The notes below the pieces were generated by a model. That model was given only the letters and a program-made list of their open reading frames with translations. It had not been told where the DNA came from and searched no databases. Made by a program: the position numbers and the translations under genes. Shown here piece after piece: positions 54,471 through 64,000 of a stretch of 64,000 nucleotides of DNA; the first letter of the stretch is position 1, and every line of letters begins with the position of its first letter. The stretch is from Lacisediminihabitans changchengi (GTDB taxonomy: Bacteria; Actinomycetota; Actinomycetes; Actinomycetales; Microbacteriaceae): positions 813,183 through 877,182 of the forward strand of contig NZ_JAEPES010000001.1 of the NCBI RefSeq assembly GCF_016634425.1, written 5' to 3'.

Positions 54471-55994
54471 ATGAGTGAGACAAGTACGCGAGAAGAGTTC
54501 GATTCGCTGCTCGCCGGGCATCGTGTGGTGCCGGTGATCCGTGAGCTGTTCGCCGACGGGGAGACCCCGGTGGGCATCTTCCGCAAGCTCGCCAAGGGCA
54601 CGCCGGGCACCTTCTTGCTCGAATCGGCGGAGCAGGGCGGCATCTGGTCGCGCTACTCGTTCGTCGGGGCGTCGAGTTTCGGCGTCTTGACCCAGGTCGA
54701 CGGCGAGGCGGTCTGGCTCGACTACGGCATCGACGAGGCCAGGGCGCTCGGCACGGACTTCAGCCGGGCACCGCTGGAGGCACTCGGCCATCTCTACGAG
54801 CGCTGGGGCACCGCCCACGTGCCCGGACATCCGCCCCTCACCGGCGGTCTGGTCGGGTTTATCGGGTGGGAGGCGATCCGGCAGATCGAGAGCCTGCCGA
54901 ACATCCCTCCGGCCGACTTCGCCATTCCTGGCCAGGCGTTCAGCTTCGTCTCCGAGCTGGTCGTGCTCGATCATCGCACCGGCGCGGTGCTGCTGATCGC
55001 CACCGCCCTCAACGACGGGGTCGACGACGCCGCGCAGCTGTGGGCCGGCGCGCAGTCCCGTCTCGACGACATGCAGCGTCGCCTGGCCGAACCGTCGGAG
55101 GCGTGGCTGGCCGAGGTCGACCTCACCGTCGCGCCGAGCCCGACCCCGCGCATCCTACCCGCCGAGTACCAGGCGGCGGTGGAGCGCTCGAAGGACTTCA
55201 TCCGCGACGGCGACGTCTTCCAGGTCGTGATCTCCCAGCGCTTCGACCACGAGGCGACGGCCGACCCGATCGACGTCTACCGGGTGCTGCGCACGCTCAA
55301 CCCCAGCCCGTACATGTACCTGCTGTCGCTGGAAGATGCGGCGGGCGAGCCGTACTGGATTGTCGGCTCCTCGCCCGAGGCGCTGGTCAAGGTCGAGAAC
55401 GACCACGTCTACATGCATCCGATCGCCGGTTCCCGCCCCCGCGGGCAGAACCCGGAGGAGGACCTCGCCCTGAGCGACGAACTTCTCGGTGACCCGAAAG
55501 AGCGCGCAGAGCACCTGATGCTCGTCGACCTGGCTCGCAACGACCTGTCCAAGGTCTGCGTCGCCGGTTCGGTCGAGGTCACCGAATTCATGCGGGTGGA
55601 GCGATTCAGCCACATCATGCACCTGGTCTCCTCGGTCGAGGGTGACCTCCGGCCCGATGCCAACTCGATCGACGTGTTTCGCGCGACCTTCCCTGCCGGC
55701 ACCCTGTCGGGCGCGCCGAAGCCGCGGGCGCTGGAGATCATCGACGAGTTGGAGGTCGCCCAGCGCGGACTCTACGGGGGAGTGGTTGGCTACTTCGGCT
55801 TCGCTGGCGACCTCGACCTCGCCATCGCCATCCGCACGACGACGATTGCCCGCGGGGTCGCCCGAGTGCAGGCCGGGGCAGGGCTCGTCGCCGACTCCGA
55901 CCCCCTCTCCGAGCACCAGGAGACCCAGAACAAGGCGGCGGCGCCCCTGCGCGCGGTGGCCGTGGCCAACGCGATGAAGCGGGTCGGGTCATGA
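54471..55994 (+). CDS. trpE: Anthranilate synthase component I
   Basis: 507 residues. It makes anthranilate from chorismate with TrpG-supplied ammonia. The Trp-feedback motif LLES is at the start of LLESAEQGGIWSRYSFVG. The catalytic core shows FQVVISQRFDHE, NPSPYMYLL, PIAGSRPRGQNPEEDLAL, LMLVDLARNDLSKVC and TFPAGTLSGAPKPRALEII. No leader peptide or attenuator precedes it, so regulation is probably by enzyme inhibition or at the hisE promoter. trpG is not in this window. Confidence 0.96.
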   Translation: MSETSTREEFDSLLAGHRVVPVIRELFADGETPVGIFRKLAKGTPGTFLLESAEQGGIWSRYSFVGASSFGVLTQVDGEAVWLDYGIDEARALGTDFSRAPLEALGHLYERWGTAHVPGHPPLTGGLVGFIGWEAIRQIESLPNIPPADFAIPGQAFSFVSELVVLDHRTGAVLLIATALNDGVDDAAQLWAGAQSRLDDMQRRLAEPSEAWLAEVDLTVAPSPTPRILPAEYQAAVERSKDFIRDGDVFQVVISQRFDHEATADPIDVYRVLRTLNPSPYMYLLSLEDAAGEPYWIVGSSPEALVKVENDHVYMHPIAGSRPRGQNPEEDLALSDELLGDPKERAEHLMLVDLARNDLSKVCVAGSVEVTEFMRVERFSHIMHLVSSVEGDLRPDANSIDVFRATFPAGTLSGAPKPRALEIIDELEVAQRGLYGGVVGYFGFAGDLDLAIAIRTTTIARGVARVQAGAGLVADSDPLSEHQETQNKAAAPLRAVAVANAMKRVGS

Positions 55995-56656
55995 CCCCGC
56001 GCAGACTCAAGTCGTTCACCATGCTCGCCGGCGTGGTGCTGAGCGGTCTGACCATCCTCACCTGGACCGGCCAGTGGTTCGCTCTCACCATCGACGGCAA
56101 TGCCGCCACCCAGAGTCACCTGAGTGCTGCGGGGGATGTCGCGGCTCCCGCCCTGGTCACCCTCGCGCTTGCCGGTCTCGCGCTGGTCGGCGCGCTCGCG
56201 ATCGCCGGACCCCTCATCCGCTACGTGCTGGGGGCCGTGCAGACCCTGCTCGGCATCACCGTCGTGCTGTCGGCCGTGTCCGCCCTGCGCGATCCGATCG
56301 CGGCATCCGCGTCACTCATCACGGGGGCGACCGGGGTGAGCGGGGCCGCACCGGTGGCGGCTCTGGTGCGCAGCGTCACCGTGACGGCATGGCCCGCGGT
56401 CACCATCGTCGTCGGTGCGCTGGTCACTCTGCTCGGGGTCTTTCTGTTGATCACCGGCCGCCTCTGGCCGGCATCGTCGCGCAAGTACCAGACCGTGCGG
56501 CTCGAGGCGCAGAAGCCGGGGGAGAACCCCGCAGCCGACTGGGACAGCCTGAGCGACGGTACCGATCCGACCGGTGACGATGCGGCCTGGAACGACCCGA
56601 CGCCGGATGGCCCAGCCGGGGCCGCCCCGACGAGCGACGATCCGTCGTCACGCTAG
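55991..56656 (+). CDS. Trp-biosynthesis-associated membrane protein
   Basis: 221 residues, four predicted membrane segments (near 12-30, 53-72, 78-97 and 134-157). It carries GNAATQSHLSAAGDVAAPAL between the first two, and a hydrophilic Asp/Pro-rich tail. A protein of this kind lies between trpE and trpC in most Actinobacteria (TIGR02234 group). Its role is not established. ATGA overlap with trpE. Confidence 0.88.
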   Translation: MTPRRLKSFTMLAGVVLSGLTILTWTGQWFALTIDGNAATQSHLSAAGDVAAPALVTLALAGLALVGALAIAGPLIRYVLGAVQTLLGITVVLSAVSALRDPIAASASLITGATGVSGAAPVAALVRSVTVTAWPAVTIVVGALVTLLGVFLLITGRLWPASSRKYQTVRLEAQKPGENPAADWDSLSDGTDPTGDDAAWNDPTPDGPAGAAPTSDDPSSR

Positions 56657-56659
56657 ACT
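56654..56659 (+). promoter_or_regulatory. -10 box upstream of the small membrane gene and trpC
   Basis: TAGACT includes the stop codon of the preceding gene and lies 33 nt before the GTG at 56692. It may allow trpCBA to be expressed apart from trpE. Confidence 0.35.
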
Positions 56660-56691
56660 TTCTACCGACCAAGCACGAAGGAGAAAACCCA

Positions 56692-56925
56692 GTGAGCGAC
56701 GAATTCCACGAGCCCGGCGAAGGCAACTCGCCCGCCGCCTGGACCGCTGTAATCATCATGCTCGTGGGCTTCGCCATCGGCACCCTGGCCTTTTTCCTGC
56801 AGCTGCCGATCCTTGTCTGGTCTGCTGCAGGACTCGTTGTCGTCGGATTCTTCGTCGGCGTTATCCTGAGCAAAATGGGCTACGGCGTATACGGCCCCAA
56901 GTACACCGCCAAGCACGACAAGTAG
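56692..56925 (+). CDS. Small two-span membrane protein (HGxxPAAW-like)
   Basis: 77 residues. GNSPAAWTAV is a variant of the HGxxPAAW motif known from actinobacterial trp operons; here His-Gly is replaced by Gly-Glu-Gly-Asn. Two membrane segments follow (about 18-37 and 42-63), then a basic end YGVYGPKYTAKHDK. GTG start with GAAGGAGAAA upstream. Its TAG is followed directly by the trpC GTG. Function unknown. Confidence 0.85.
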   Translation: MSDEFHEPGEGNSPAAWTAVIIMLVGFAIGTLAFFLQLPILVWSAAGLVVVGFFVGVILSKMGYGVYGPKYTAKHDK

Positions 56926-57699
56926 GTGCTCTCCGACCTCCTCGCCGGGTCCCTGGAGGACGCGGCCGCACGCCAGTCGCTCCGCCCGCTCGCCGAGGTC
57001 GAGGTCGAGGCCCTCGCCCGCACCCCGGCGCTCGACGCGCTAGCAGCGTTGGCGCCGACCGACCGGGTGAAGATCATCGCCGAGGTCAAGCGTGCGAGCC
57101 CCTCCCGCGGCCCACTCGCCGAGATCGCCGACCCGGCAGCCCTGGCGACGCAGTACGAACTGGGTGGTGCGAGCGCGATCAGCGTGCTCACTGAACAGCG
57201 CCGCTTCGGCGGGTCGCTCGCCGACCTCGAGGCGGTGCGGGCATCCGTCTCCATCCCGGTGTTACGCAAAGACTTCATCGGTGAGCCGTACCAGGTGTTC
57301 GAGGCCCGTGCCGCGGGCGCCGACCTGGTGCTGCTCATCGTGGCTGCCCTCGATCAGCCCCGACTCGCGTCGTTGCACGAACTCATCCGCGAACTCGGGA
57401 TGACCGCGCTGGTCGAGACCCACAGTGCAGACGAGCTGGCCAGGGCCATCGATATCGACGCACGCCTGGTGGGCGTCAACGCCCGCAATCTGAGCACCTT
57501 CGAGCTCGACCCCGACCTGTTCGGGGCGTTGGCCGACCACATCCCGGCCGGCGTCATCCGTGTGGCGGAGTCTGCGGTGAAAAACGCCGACGATGTCGCT
57601 CACTACCGCGCTGCCGGTGCGGATGTCGTGCTGGTCGGCGAGGCGCTGGTCACGGGCGGCGATCCCCGGCGCACCCTCGCCGACTTCCTGGCCGTCTGA
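56926..57699 (+). CDS. trpC: Indole-3-glycerol phosphate synthase
   Basis: 257 residues, TIM barrel. It closes CdRP to indole glycerol phosphate. [14 protein letters not shown] carries the catalytic Lys, [13 protein letters not shown] and [14 protein letters not shown] are conserved, and the phosphate loop is [18 protein letters not shown] start with no gap to the upstream stop. The trpD and trpF enzymes are not in this window. Confidence 0.96.
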   Translation: MLSDLLAGSLEDAAARQSLRPLAEVEVEALARTPALDALAALAPTDRVKIIAEVKRASPSRGPLAEIADPAALATQYELGGASAISVLTEQRRFGGSLADLEAVRASVSIPVLRKDFIGEPYQVFEARAAGADLVLLIVAALDQPRLASLHELIRELGMTALVETHSADELARAIDIDARLVGVNARNLSTFELDPDLFGALADHIPAGVIRVAESAVKNADDVAHYRAAGADVVLVGEALVTGGDPRRTLADFLAV

Positions 57700-57750
57700 C
57701 GTCGTTATGCCGGCGCGAGTACCCTTCGCGTACGGCCCGAGAGGAACAGC

Positions 57751-58983
57751 ATGAGCAACCCGAATGACGTCACCCATCTGAGGAACAACGCCGGACCGTT
57801 CTTCGGCGAGTACGGCGGTCGCTTCATGCCGGAGTCGCTGATCAAGGCGATCGACGAGCTCGCCGCGGCGTACGAGCAGACGAAGACCGACCCGCTGTTT
57901 CAGGCGGAGCTGGCTGAGCTGCACCGCACCTACACCGGGCGACCCTCGATCATCACGGAGGTGCCGCGCTTTGCGAAGCACGCCGGCGGGGCCCGCATCA
58001 TCCTCAAGCGTGAGGATCTCAACCACACCGGCTCGCACAAGATCAACAACGTGCTCGGCCAGGCGCTGCTCACGCGCAAGATCGGCAAGAAGCGCGTGAT
58101 CGCCGAGACTGGCGCCGGTCAGCACGGTGTTGCCACCGCGACCGCGGCCGCCCTGTTCGGCCTGGAGTGCACCATCTTCATGGGCGAGGTCGACACCCAG
58201 CGCCAGGCCCTCAACGTGGCCAGGATGCGGCTGCTGGGCGCCGAGGTCGTCTCGGTGACGACCGGCTCCCGCACCCTCAAAGACGCCATCAACGAGGCGT
58301 ACCGCGAGTGGGTGACGTCGGTGGAGACCACCAACTACATCTTCGGTACCGCGGCGGGCCCGCATCCGTTCCCCGCCATGGTGCGCGATTTCCAGAAGAT
58401 CATCGGCGAAGAGGCGCGGCAGCAGGTGCTCGACCTCACCGGCCGGCTCCCGGATGCCGTGGCCGCCTGTGTGGGCGGCGGATCGAACGCGATCGGCATC
58501 TTCCACGCCTTCCTCGACGACCCCAGCGTCAAGCTCTACGGCTACGAGGCGGCGGGCGATGGGGTGGACACCGACCGCAACGCCGCGTCCATCGAGCGCG
58601 GTCGCCCGGGCATCCTGCACGGCGCCCGCAGCTACCTTCTGCAGGACGAGGACGGACAGACCATCGAGTCCCATTCGATCTCGGCCGGCCTCGACTACCC
58701 GGGTGTGGGGCCAGAGCACGCCTACCTCAACGACATCGGCCGTGCCACTTACCTGCCGGCGACGGACACCGAGGCGATGGATGCCCTGCGCCTGCTCAGC
58801 CAAACCGAGGGAATCATCCCGGCGATCGAGTCGGCGCACGCCCTCGCCGGTGCCCTGAAGCTCGGTCGGGAGATGGGGCCCGAGGCGATCATCCTGGTCA
58901 ACCTCAGCGGCCGTGGCGACAAGGACGTGCAGACCGCTGGCGCCTGGTTCGATCTGTTCGACGAGGGAGCTCGCCAAGAATGA
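57751..58983 (+). CDS. trpB: Tryptophan synthase beta chain
   Basis: 410 residues. A PLP enzyme joining indole and serine. The PLP Lys is Lys97 in [32 protein letters not shown] and the phosphate loop [15 protein letters not shown] are clear. [16 protein letters not shown] marks the N-terminus. GAGAGGAACAGC precedes the ATG. ATGA overlap with trpA. Confidence 0.97.
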   Translation: MSNPNDVTHLRNNAGPFFGEYGGRFMPESLIKAIDELAAAYEQTKTDPLFQAELAELHRTYTGRPSIITEVPRFAKHAGGARIILKREDLNHTGSHKINNVLGQALLTRKIGKKRVIAETGAGQHGVATATAAALFGLECTIFMGEVDTQRQALNVARMRLLGAEVVSVTTGSRTLKDAINEAYREWVTSVETTNYIFGTAAGPHPFPAMVRDFQKIIGEEARQQVLDLTGRLPDAVAACVGGGSNAIGIFHAFLDDPSVKLYGYEAAGDGVDTDRNAASIERGRPGILHGARSYLLQDEDGQTIESHSISAGLDYPGVGPEHAYLNDIGRATYLPATDTEAMDALRLLSQTEGIIPAIESAHALAGALKLGREMGPEAIILVNLSGRGDKDVQTAGAWFDLFDEGARQE

Positions 58984-59777
58984 CCAACACCGCTGTGAGC
59001 ACCGTATCTTCGACCATCGCCGCGCGTCGCGACGCCGGTTCCGGTGCCCTGATCGGGTATCTGCCGGTCGGCTTTCCCGATCTGCCCACCAGCATCGATG
59101 CCGCGGTCGCGCTGGTCGAGAACGGGGTGGACATTCTCGAACTCGGTCTGCCGTACTCCGATCCGGTCATGGACGGCCTGGTCATCCAGCAGGCGACTCA
59201 GACGGCGTTGAAGGCCGGGTTTCGAACCCGCGACGTGTTCGCGGCGGTGGAGGGCATCCGTTCCCGCGTCGATGCACCGGTGCTGGTCATGACCTACTGG
59301 AATCCCGTGATGCAGTACGGCGTCGATCGCTTCGCCGACGCGCTGCGCAATGCCGGGGGCGCGGGCCTGATCACTCCAGACATCACACCGGACTCCGCCG
59401 GCGACTGGGTGGCGACGAGCGAGCGAACCGGTCTCGACCGGGTCTTCCTCGCGGCGCCGTCCTCGACGGATGCCCGCATCGCCGACACCGTCGCGGCCAG
59501 TCGGGGCTTCGTCTACGCCGTCTCCACCATGGGGATAACCGGCGCCCGTCAGGACGTCGACGCCGCCGCCCGCACGCTGGTCGCGCGGCTCAAAGCCGAC
59601 GGCGCCGAGAATGCGTGTGTCGGCATCGGCATCTCCACCGGCGAACAGGTGGCCCAGGTCATCGAGTACGCGGACGGCGCGATCGTCGGCTCGGCGCTCG
59701 TGAAAGCCCTCGCCGAGGGGGGAGTGTCCGGCGTCGCCGCGGCAGCATCCGGCCTGAGTCGCGGGTTGTACGCTTAG
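58980..59777 (+). CDS. trpA: Tryptophan synthase alpha chain
   Basis: 265 residues, TIM barrel. It splits indole glycerol phosphate and passes indole to TrpB. The catalytic Glu and Asp lie in [46 protein letters not shown] and [14 protein letters not shown] are conserved. Coupled to trpB. Confidence 0.96.
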   Translation: MTNTAVSTVSSTIAARRDAGSGALIGYLPVGFPDLPTSIDAAVALVENGVDILELGLPYSDPVMDGLVIQQATQTALKAGFRTRDVFAAVEGIRSRVDAPVLVMTYWNPVMQYGVDRFADALRNAGGAGLITPDITPDSAGDWVATSERTGLDRVFLAAPSSTDARIADTVAASRGFVYAVSTMGITGARQDVDAAARTLVARLKADGAENACVGIGISTGEQVAQVIEYADGAIVGSALVKALAEGGVSGVAAAASGLSRGLYA

Positions 59778-59784
59778 CTAGTTC

Positions 59785-59806
59785 CTCGGTGGCTCTAGCC
59801 GCCGAG
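59785..59806 (+). terminator. Hairpin between trpA and lgt
   Basis: CTCGG-T-GGCT pairs with AGCC-G-CCGAG around a 2-nt loop, 8 bp after the trpA stop. No T-run follows, so termination may be partial. Confidence 0.35.
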
Positions 59807-59849
59807 CTCCCCGCGTGACACGCACTCCGCACGAAAGGCAACCAGCCCC

Positions 59850-60890
59850 TTGGTCCTCCCCGCAAGCATCCCCAGCCCGAACGACGCCTGGCAGGTATTC
59901 AACCTCGGGCAGTGGTTCCGCGACCTCGGTTGGACCTCCTTCGGCCTCGACATCAACCTTCGTGCCTCGACGGGGTTCATCATCCTCGGCCTGATCATCG
60001 CGCTGGCCGTGACCTCCCGCCGCCTCACCACGCGCGGGGCCGAGCCGGGCATCGTCGTCGACGTCGCCATCTGGGCAATCCCGCTCGGCATCGTCTTCGG
60101 TCGTCTCGTGCACGTGGCGTTGCACCCCGATGTCTACTTCAGCGCGGGCAGCCGGGCGTGGAGCTGGGCATTCGTCTGGGAGGGCGGCGTCTCGATCTGG
60201 GGCGTGCTGCTCGGCGGACTGATCGGTGTGGCCATCGGGAGCAGGCTCGCGGGTCTGCGCACCTCGACCTTCCTCGACCTGGCGGTGCCCGGCATCCTGA
60301 TCGGCACCATCGGTGAACGCATCGGCGACTGGTTCGAGCACGACTACTTCGGCACGCCCACTAGCGCGCCATGGGGCGTGCAGATCCCCTCGGACGATCC
60401 GAGCTTTCCGGTCGGCCTTCCCGATTCCACGATCTTCCAGCCGAACTTCCTGTACGAGATCGTCTGGGCGCTGGTCGGCCTGGCGCTGATCACGGCGATC
60501 GCCAAGAAGTTCGAGCTGCAGTGGGGCAAGGTGTTCGGCCTCTACCTGGTCTGGTACGGCCTCGGTCGCAGCTGGTTCGAGTCCCTGCGCATCGACCCGA
60601 GCCTCTATCTCGCCGGTCTCCGGGTAAACATCTGGATCGGCTGGGGCGTCGCGATCATCGGCCTCATCGTTCTCATGGTCGCCTCACGTCGCCACACCGG
60701 CACCGAGCCGAGCGTGTACGTGGCCGGTCGCGAGTACATTCCCACCGCTGAGGTACACTCTGAAGACACCTATTCGGACACCGACGAAGACGCTATGTCT
60801 TCGGCAGGCAATGACGCCACGGTCGACACCACAGACACCGAATCGGTCAAGGCCACACGGTCCGTCACAAGCGGGGCTGGCACGAAGTAA
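59850..60890 (+). CDS. lgt: Prolipoprotein diacylglyceryl transferase
   Basis: 346 residues, about seven membrane segments. It adds diacylglycerol to the lipobox Cys of lipoproteins. FVWEGGVSIWGVLLGGLIGV and the signature region LIGTIGERIGDWFEHDYFG are the Lgt core; the usual GRxGNF reads GERIGDWF here. YEIVWALVGLALI and WYGLGRSWFESLRIDPS follow. A hydrophilic tail of about 60 residues rich in Asp, Thr and Ser is extra to the core. TTG start, with AAAGG about 12 nt upstream. Confidence 0.94.
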   Translation: MVLPASIPSPNDAWQVFNLGQWFRDLGWTSFGLDINLRASTGFIILGLIIALAVTSRRLTTRGAEPGIVVDVAIWAIPLGIVFGRLVHVALHPDVYFSAGSRAWSWAFVWEGGVSIWGVLLGGLIGVAIGSRLAGLRTSTFLDLAVPGILIGTIGERIGDWFEHDYFGTPTSAPWGVQIPSDDPSFPVGLPDSTIFQPNFLYEIVWALVGLALITAIAKKFELQWGKVFGLYLVWYGLGRSWFESLRIDPSLYLAGLRVNIWIGWGVAIIGLIVLMVASRRHTGTEPSVYVAGREYIPTAEVHSEDTYSDTDEDAMSSAGNDATVDTTDTESVKATRSVTSGAGTK

Positions 60891-60978
60891 CGGATAGCCG
60901 GGTTCCTCGGTCCGTCGCTTGAATCCCGGGCCGCTGCAGTCCCACACGCTCCCAAAGTCTCGTGAGGACGGTAACTAC

Positions 60979-63900
60979 ATGGCTCTCACGCCACCCTTTT
61001 CCCGGTTCAGTGTCGCCCCTGGGGCAACCGGGCTGTACGACCCTGCTCGCGAGAAAGATGCGTGCGGTCTGGCCATGGTCGCCACCCTTCGTGGCACCGC
61101 CGGTCACGACATCATCGACGCCGCTCTCGGTGCCCTGCGTAACCTCGAACATCGCGGCGCGATCGGGTCGGATGCCGGAACCGGTGACGGCGCCGGAATC
61201 GTCACCCAGATCCCGGATGACTTCCTCCGCGCGGTCGCGGGCGTCGAGCTCCCTGCGGTGGGCCAGTACGTCGTCGGAACCGCATTCCTCCCCGTCGACC
61301 GGGCCGAGCGCGAGGCCATCAAGGCCGGCATCGAAGCCCTTGCAGCGCAAGAGAAGCTCCACGTTCTCGGGTGGCGCGATGTTCCGGTGCGTCCCGAGGT
61401 TCTCGGCAATCTCGCCCGCGAGGCGATGCCCGCCTTCGAACAGCTCTTTCTCACGTCGACACTGTCGACCGACGACTCCCCGGTGGAGGGCATCGCGCTC
61501 GACCGTCAGGCGTACCGCCTGCGCAAGCGCGCCGAGCGCGAGCTCGAGGTCTATTTCCCGTCGCTGAGCAGCCGCACCCTCGTATACAAGGGAATGGTCA
61601 CGACGCTCCAGCTAGAGCCGTTCTACCCGGACCTCTCCGACGAGCGTTTCGCCTCCAAGCTCGCGCTGGTGCACTCGCGCTACTCGACGAACACCTTCCC
61701 GTCCTGGCCGCTCGCCCAGCCGTTCCGCATGATCGCCCACAACGGCGAGATCAACACGGTGCAGGGCAACCGCAACTGGATGCGGGCCCGCCAGTCCCAG
61801 CTGGAGTCCGCCGTTCTCGGCGACCTCTCGCCGCTCTTCCCGATCGTCACGCCCGGTGCGAGCGACTCGGCCTCCTTCGACGAGGTCGTCGAGCTGCTCA
61901 ACCTCGGCGGTCGGTCGCTCCCGCACGCCATGATGATGATGGTGCCGGAGGCCTACGAGAACCAGCCAGACCTCGAGCAGGCCCGCCGCGACTTCTACGA
62001 GTACCACGCGATGATGATGGAGCCATGGGACGGCCCGGCCGCCCTGGTCTTCACCGACGGCTCCCTGGTCGGAGCGACCCTGGACCGCAATGGTCTCCGC
62101 CCCGGCCGCTACCTGGTGACCGATGACGGGCTGGTCGTGCTCGCCAGTGAGATCGGCGTGCTGCAGATCGATCCCGCCCGCGTGGTGCGCAAGGGTCGCC
62201 TGCGCCCCGGCAAGATGTTCCTCGTCGACACCGAGGCCGGTCGCATCGTCGAAGACGAGGAGATCAAGCGCGAGCTCGCCGAGTCGGAGCCGTGGGGCGA
62301 GTGGCTCGACGGTGGTCGCATCAACCTCAAGGACCTGCCGGAGCGCGAGCACATCGTGCACACCCCGGCATCGGTCACGCGACGTCAGCGCACCTTCGGG
62401 TACACCGAAGAAGAGGTGCGCATTCTCATCAAGCCGATGGCGGAGAAGGGCGCGGAGCCACTCGGCGCCATGGGGTCCGACACCCCGATCGCCGTGCTCA
62501 GCGACCGTCCGCGCTTGCTGTTCGACTACTTCACCCAGCAGTTCGCCCAGGTGACGAACCCGCCGCTGGACAGCATCCGTGAAGAGGTCGTCACGTCGCT
62601 GAAGCTGGGCCTTGGACCGGAGCGCAACCTGCTCGACGCGACGCCGGAGCATGCGCGCCAGGTCATCCTCGACTTCCCGGTGATCGACAACGACGAGCTG
62701 GCCAAGATCCAGCACATCGCCCCCAAGGGCAGCCGGCTCGGCTTCCAGCCGACCCACACCATCAAGGGTCTCTACCGCGCCGACCAGGGCCCGAAGGCCA
62801 TGGAGCAGCGCATCGCCGCCATGTGTGACGAGGCGGATCGCGCCATCGACGAGGGCGCGCTGTTCCTGGTGCTCTCCGACCGCGACTCCACCAAGGAGAT
62901 GGCACCGGTGCCGTCCCTGTTGATGCTCGCGGCCGTGCATCACCACCTCATCCGCAAAGAAAACCGGATGAAGGTCGGCCTGATCGTCGAGGCCGGTGAC
63001 GTTCGCGAGGTGCACCATGTCGCTTTGCTTGTCGGCTACGGTGCGTCTGCGATCAACCCGTACCTCGCGATGGAGTCCGCAGAAGAACTGGTCCGAAGCG
63101 GCCTGCTGCAGGGGGTCACGCCAGAGAAGGCGGTCAAGAACCTGATCAAGGCGCTCGGCAAGGGCGTGCTGAAGATCATGTCGAAGATGGGGATCTCCGT
63201 CGTCGGCTCCTACGCCGGAGCTCAGGCCTTCGAGGCCGTCGGCCTCGACCAGGAATTCGTCACCCAGTACTTCACCGGCACCTCCAGCCTGCTCGGCGGT
63301 GTCGGCATCGACGTCATCGCGGCGGAGAGCGCGGCGCGTCACAGCGCTGCATACCCGGAGGACGGCGCAGTCAGCGCTCACGAGCGCCTCGCCACCGGCG
63401 GGGAGTACCAGTGGCGTCGCGACGGGCCGCCGCACCTGTTCAGCCCAGACACCGTGTTCCGCCTGCAGCACGCGACCCGGTCTCGCCGCTATGACATCTT
63501 CCGCGAGTACACCAGGCTCGTCGACGACCAGTCGCAGTCGCTCATGACCATGCGCGGGCTGTTCGAGTTCAAGAAGGGGCTGCGCTCGGCCGTTCCGATC
63601 GACGAGGTCGAGTCCGTCGCATCCATCGTGACGCGCTTCTCGACGGGGGCGATGAGCTACGGCTCGATCAGCGCCGAAGCACACGAGACGCTCGCCATCG
63701 CCATGAACAGCATCGGCGGCAAGAGCAACACCGGCGAGGGCGGCGAAGACACCGCCAGACTGCTCGATCCCACCCGGCGCAGTGCGATCAAGCAGGTCGC
63801 GTCGGGACGGTTCGGCGTGACGAGCATGTACCTGACCCACGCCGACGATATCCAGATCAAGATGGCGCAGGGTGCCAAGCCCGGCGAGGGCGGCCAACTG

Positions 63901-64000
63901 CCCCCGGGCAAGGTCTACCCGTGGATCGCGCGCACCCGCCACGCCACCGCAGGCGTCGGCCTTATCTCGCCGCCGCCGCATCACGACATCTATTCGATCG
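60979..64000 (+). CDS. gltB: Glutamate synthase large subunit, 3' end cut off by window edge
   Basis: 1007 codons are visible of about 1500. It makes glutamate from glutamine and 2-oxoglutarate. A 28-residue propeptide ends before the nucleophilic Cys29 ([12 protein letters not shown]). The type II amidotransferase domain includes [39 protein letters not shown] and [18 protein letters not shown]. The central domain ([14 protein letters not shown]) and the start of the FMN domain ([46 protein letters not shown]) follow. The ATG has GAGGACGG upstream. The 88-bp gap after lgt shows no clear promoter. Confidence 0.96.
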   Translation, partial: MALTPPFSRFSVAPGATGLYDPAREKDACGLAMVATLRGTAGHDIIDAALGALRNLEHRGAIGSDAGTGDGAGIVTQIPDDFLRAVAGVELPAVGQYVVGTAFLPVDRAEREAIKAGIEALAAQEKLHVLGWRDVPVRPEVLGNLAREAMPAFEQLFLTSTLSTDDSPVEGIALDRQAYRLRKRAERELEVYFPSLSSRTLVYKGMVTTLQLEPFYPDLSDERFASKLALVHSRYSTNTFPSWPLAQPFRMIAHNGEINTVQGNRNWMRARQSQLESAVLGDLSPLFPIVTPGASDSASFDEVVELLNLGGRSLPHAMMMMVPEAYENQPDLEQARRDFYEYHAMMMEPWDGPAALVFTDGSLVGATLDRNGLRPGRYLVTDDGLVVLASEIGVLQIDPARVVRKGRLRPGKMFLVDTEAGRIVEDEEIKRELAESEPWGEWLDGGRINLKDLPEREHIVHTPASVTRRQRTFGYTEEEVRILIKPMAEKGAEPLGAMGSDTPIAVLSDRPRLLFDYFTQQFAQVTNPPLDSIREEVVTSLKLGLGPERNLLDATPEHARQVILDFPVIDNDELAKIQHIAPKGSRLGFQPTHTIKGLYRADQGPKAMEQRIAAMCDEADRAIDEGALFLVLSDRDSTKEMAPVPSLLMLAAVHHHLIRKENRMKVGLIVEAGDVREVHHVALLVGYGASAINPYLAMESAEELVRSGLLQGVTPEKAVKNLIKALGKGVLKIMSKMGISVVGSYAGAQAFEAVGLDQEFVTQYFTGTSSLLGGVGIDVIAAESAARHSAAYPEDGAVSAHERLATGGEYQWRRDGPPHLFSPDTVFRLQHATRSRRYDIFREYTRLVDDQSQSLMTMRGLFEFKKGLRSAVPIDEVESVASIVTRFSTGAMSYGSISAEAHETLAIAMNSIGGKSNTGEGGEDTARLLDPTRRSAIKQVASGRFGVTSMYLTHADDIQIKMAQGAKPGEGGQLPPGKVYPWIARTRHATAGVGLISPPPHHDIYSI

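Overview
The window is a gene-dense, GC-rich (roughly two thirds G+C by eye) piece of an actinobacterial chromosome. The genes point to the family Microbacteriaceae. The pyrR-pyrB-pyrC-(membrane protein)-carA-carB-pyrF-IHF/gmk-rpoZ-metK-priA-fmt-rsmB-rpe order is the actinobacterial one also known from Mycobacterium. PriA is ATPase-degenerate, the Trp-associated membrane protein and a small SPAAW-type membrane protein lie in the trp operon, and many genes start at GTG or TTG. No rRNA, tRNA, phage, IS transposase or CRISPR array was seen.

Layout. (1) 1-13.5 kb: a partial unknown minus-strand gene, a 434-bp gap with two palindromic elements, then yebC-ruvC-ruvA-ruvB-yajC-secD-secF, a rhodanese and the (p)ppGpp enzyme rel. 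Three minus-strand genes follow: an AbiEi-antitoxin-like protein, a DUF349 protein and a membrane-anchored cyclophilin. (2) 13.5-28.2 kb: rarA, a phosphotransferase-like gene, rpsD, a DUF948 protein, a small membrane protein, alaS-ruvX-mltG-aroE-aroC-aroK-aroB, an SDR, aroQ, efp-nusB. (3) 28.2-45.2 kb: the pyrimidine operon behind a PyrR-binding RNA hairpin, an IHF-guanylate kinase fusion, rpoZ, a decayed coaBC relic, metK, priA, fmt, rsmB and rpe. (4) 45.2-52.06 kb: an accessory block with an FKBP, moeA/DUF6457/mobA on the minus strand, and fdhD plus a YdeP/FdhF-type molybdoenzyme on the plus strand. It ends in a 0.9-kb gap packed with repeats. (5) 52.07-64 kb: hisE-hisG-hisF-hisI-trpE-trp membrane protein-trpC-trpB-trpA-lgt and the first two thirds of gltB, which runs off the right edge.

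How it works together. Most plus-strand genes are tightly coupled (ATGA, GTGA or TAATG overlaps) and form a few long operons for shikimate/chorismate, UMP, histidine and tryptophan synthesis. These are interleaved with translation, recombination and secretion genes. The pyrimidine operon appears to be controlled by PyrR at the pyrR ribosome binding site. Several genes (yebC, ruvA, rarA, SDR, aroQ, rpe, hisE) have a TANNNT box ending 6-7 nt before the start codon, as expected for leaderless transcripts.

Most notable: a coaBC pseudogene whose two ends survive in one frame in its normal place between rpoZ and metK; a mIHF domain fused to guanylate kinase; a four-copy dispersed palindromic repeat of 82-95 bp, two copies of which bracket the molybdenum/formate dehydrogenase block; two further intergenic repeat families before hisE; and recurrent short tandem duplications at the 3' ends of genes.
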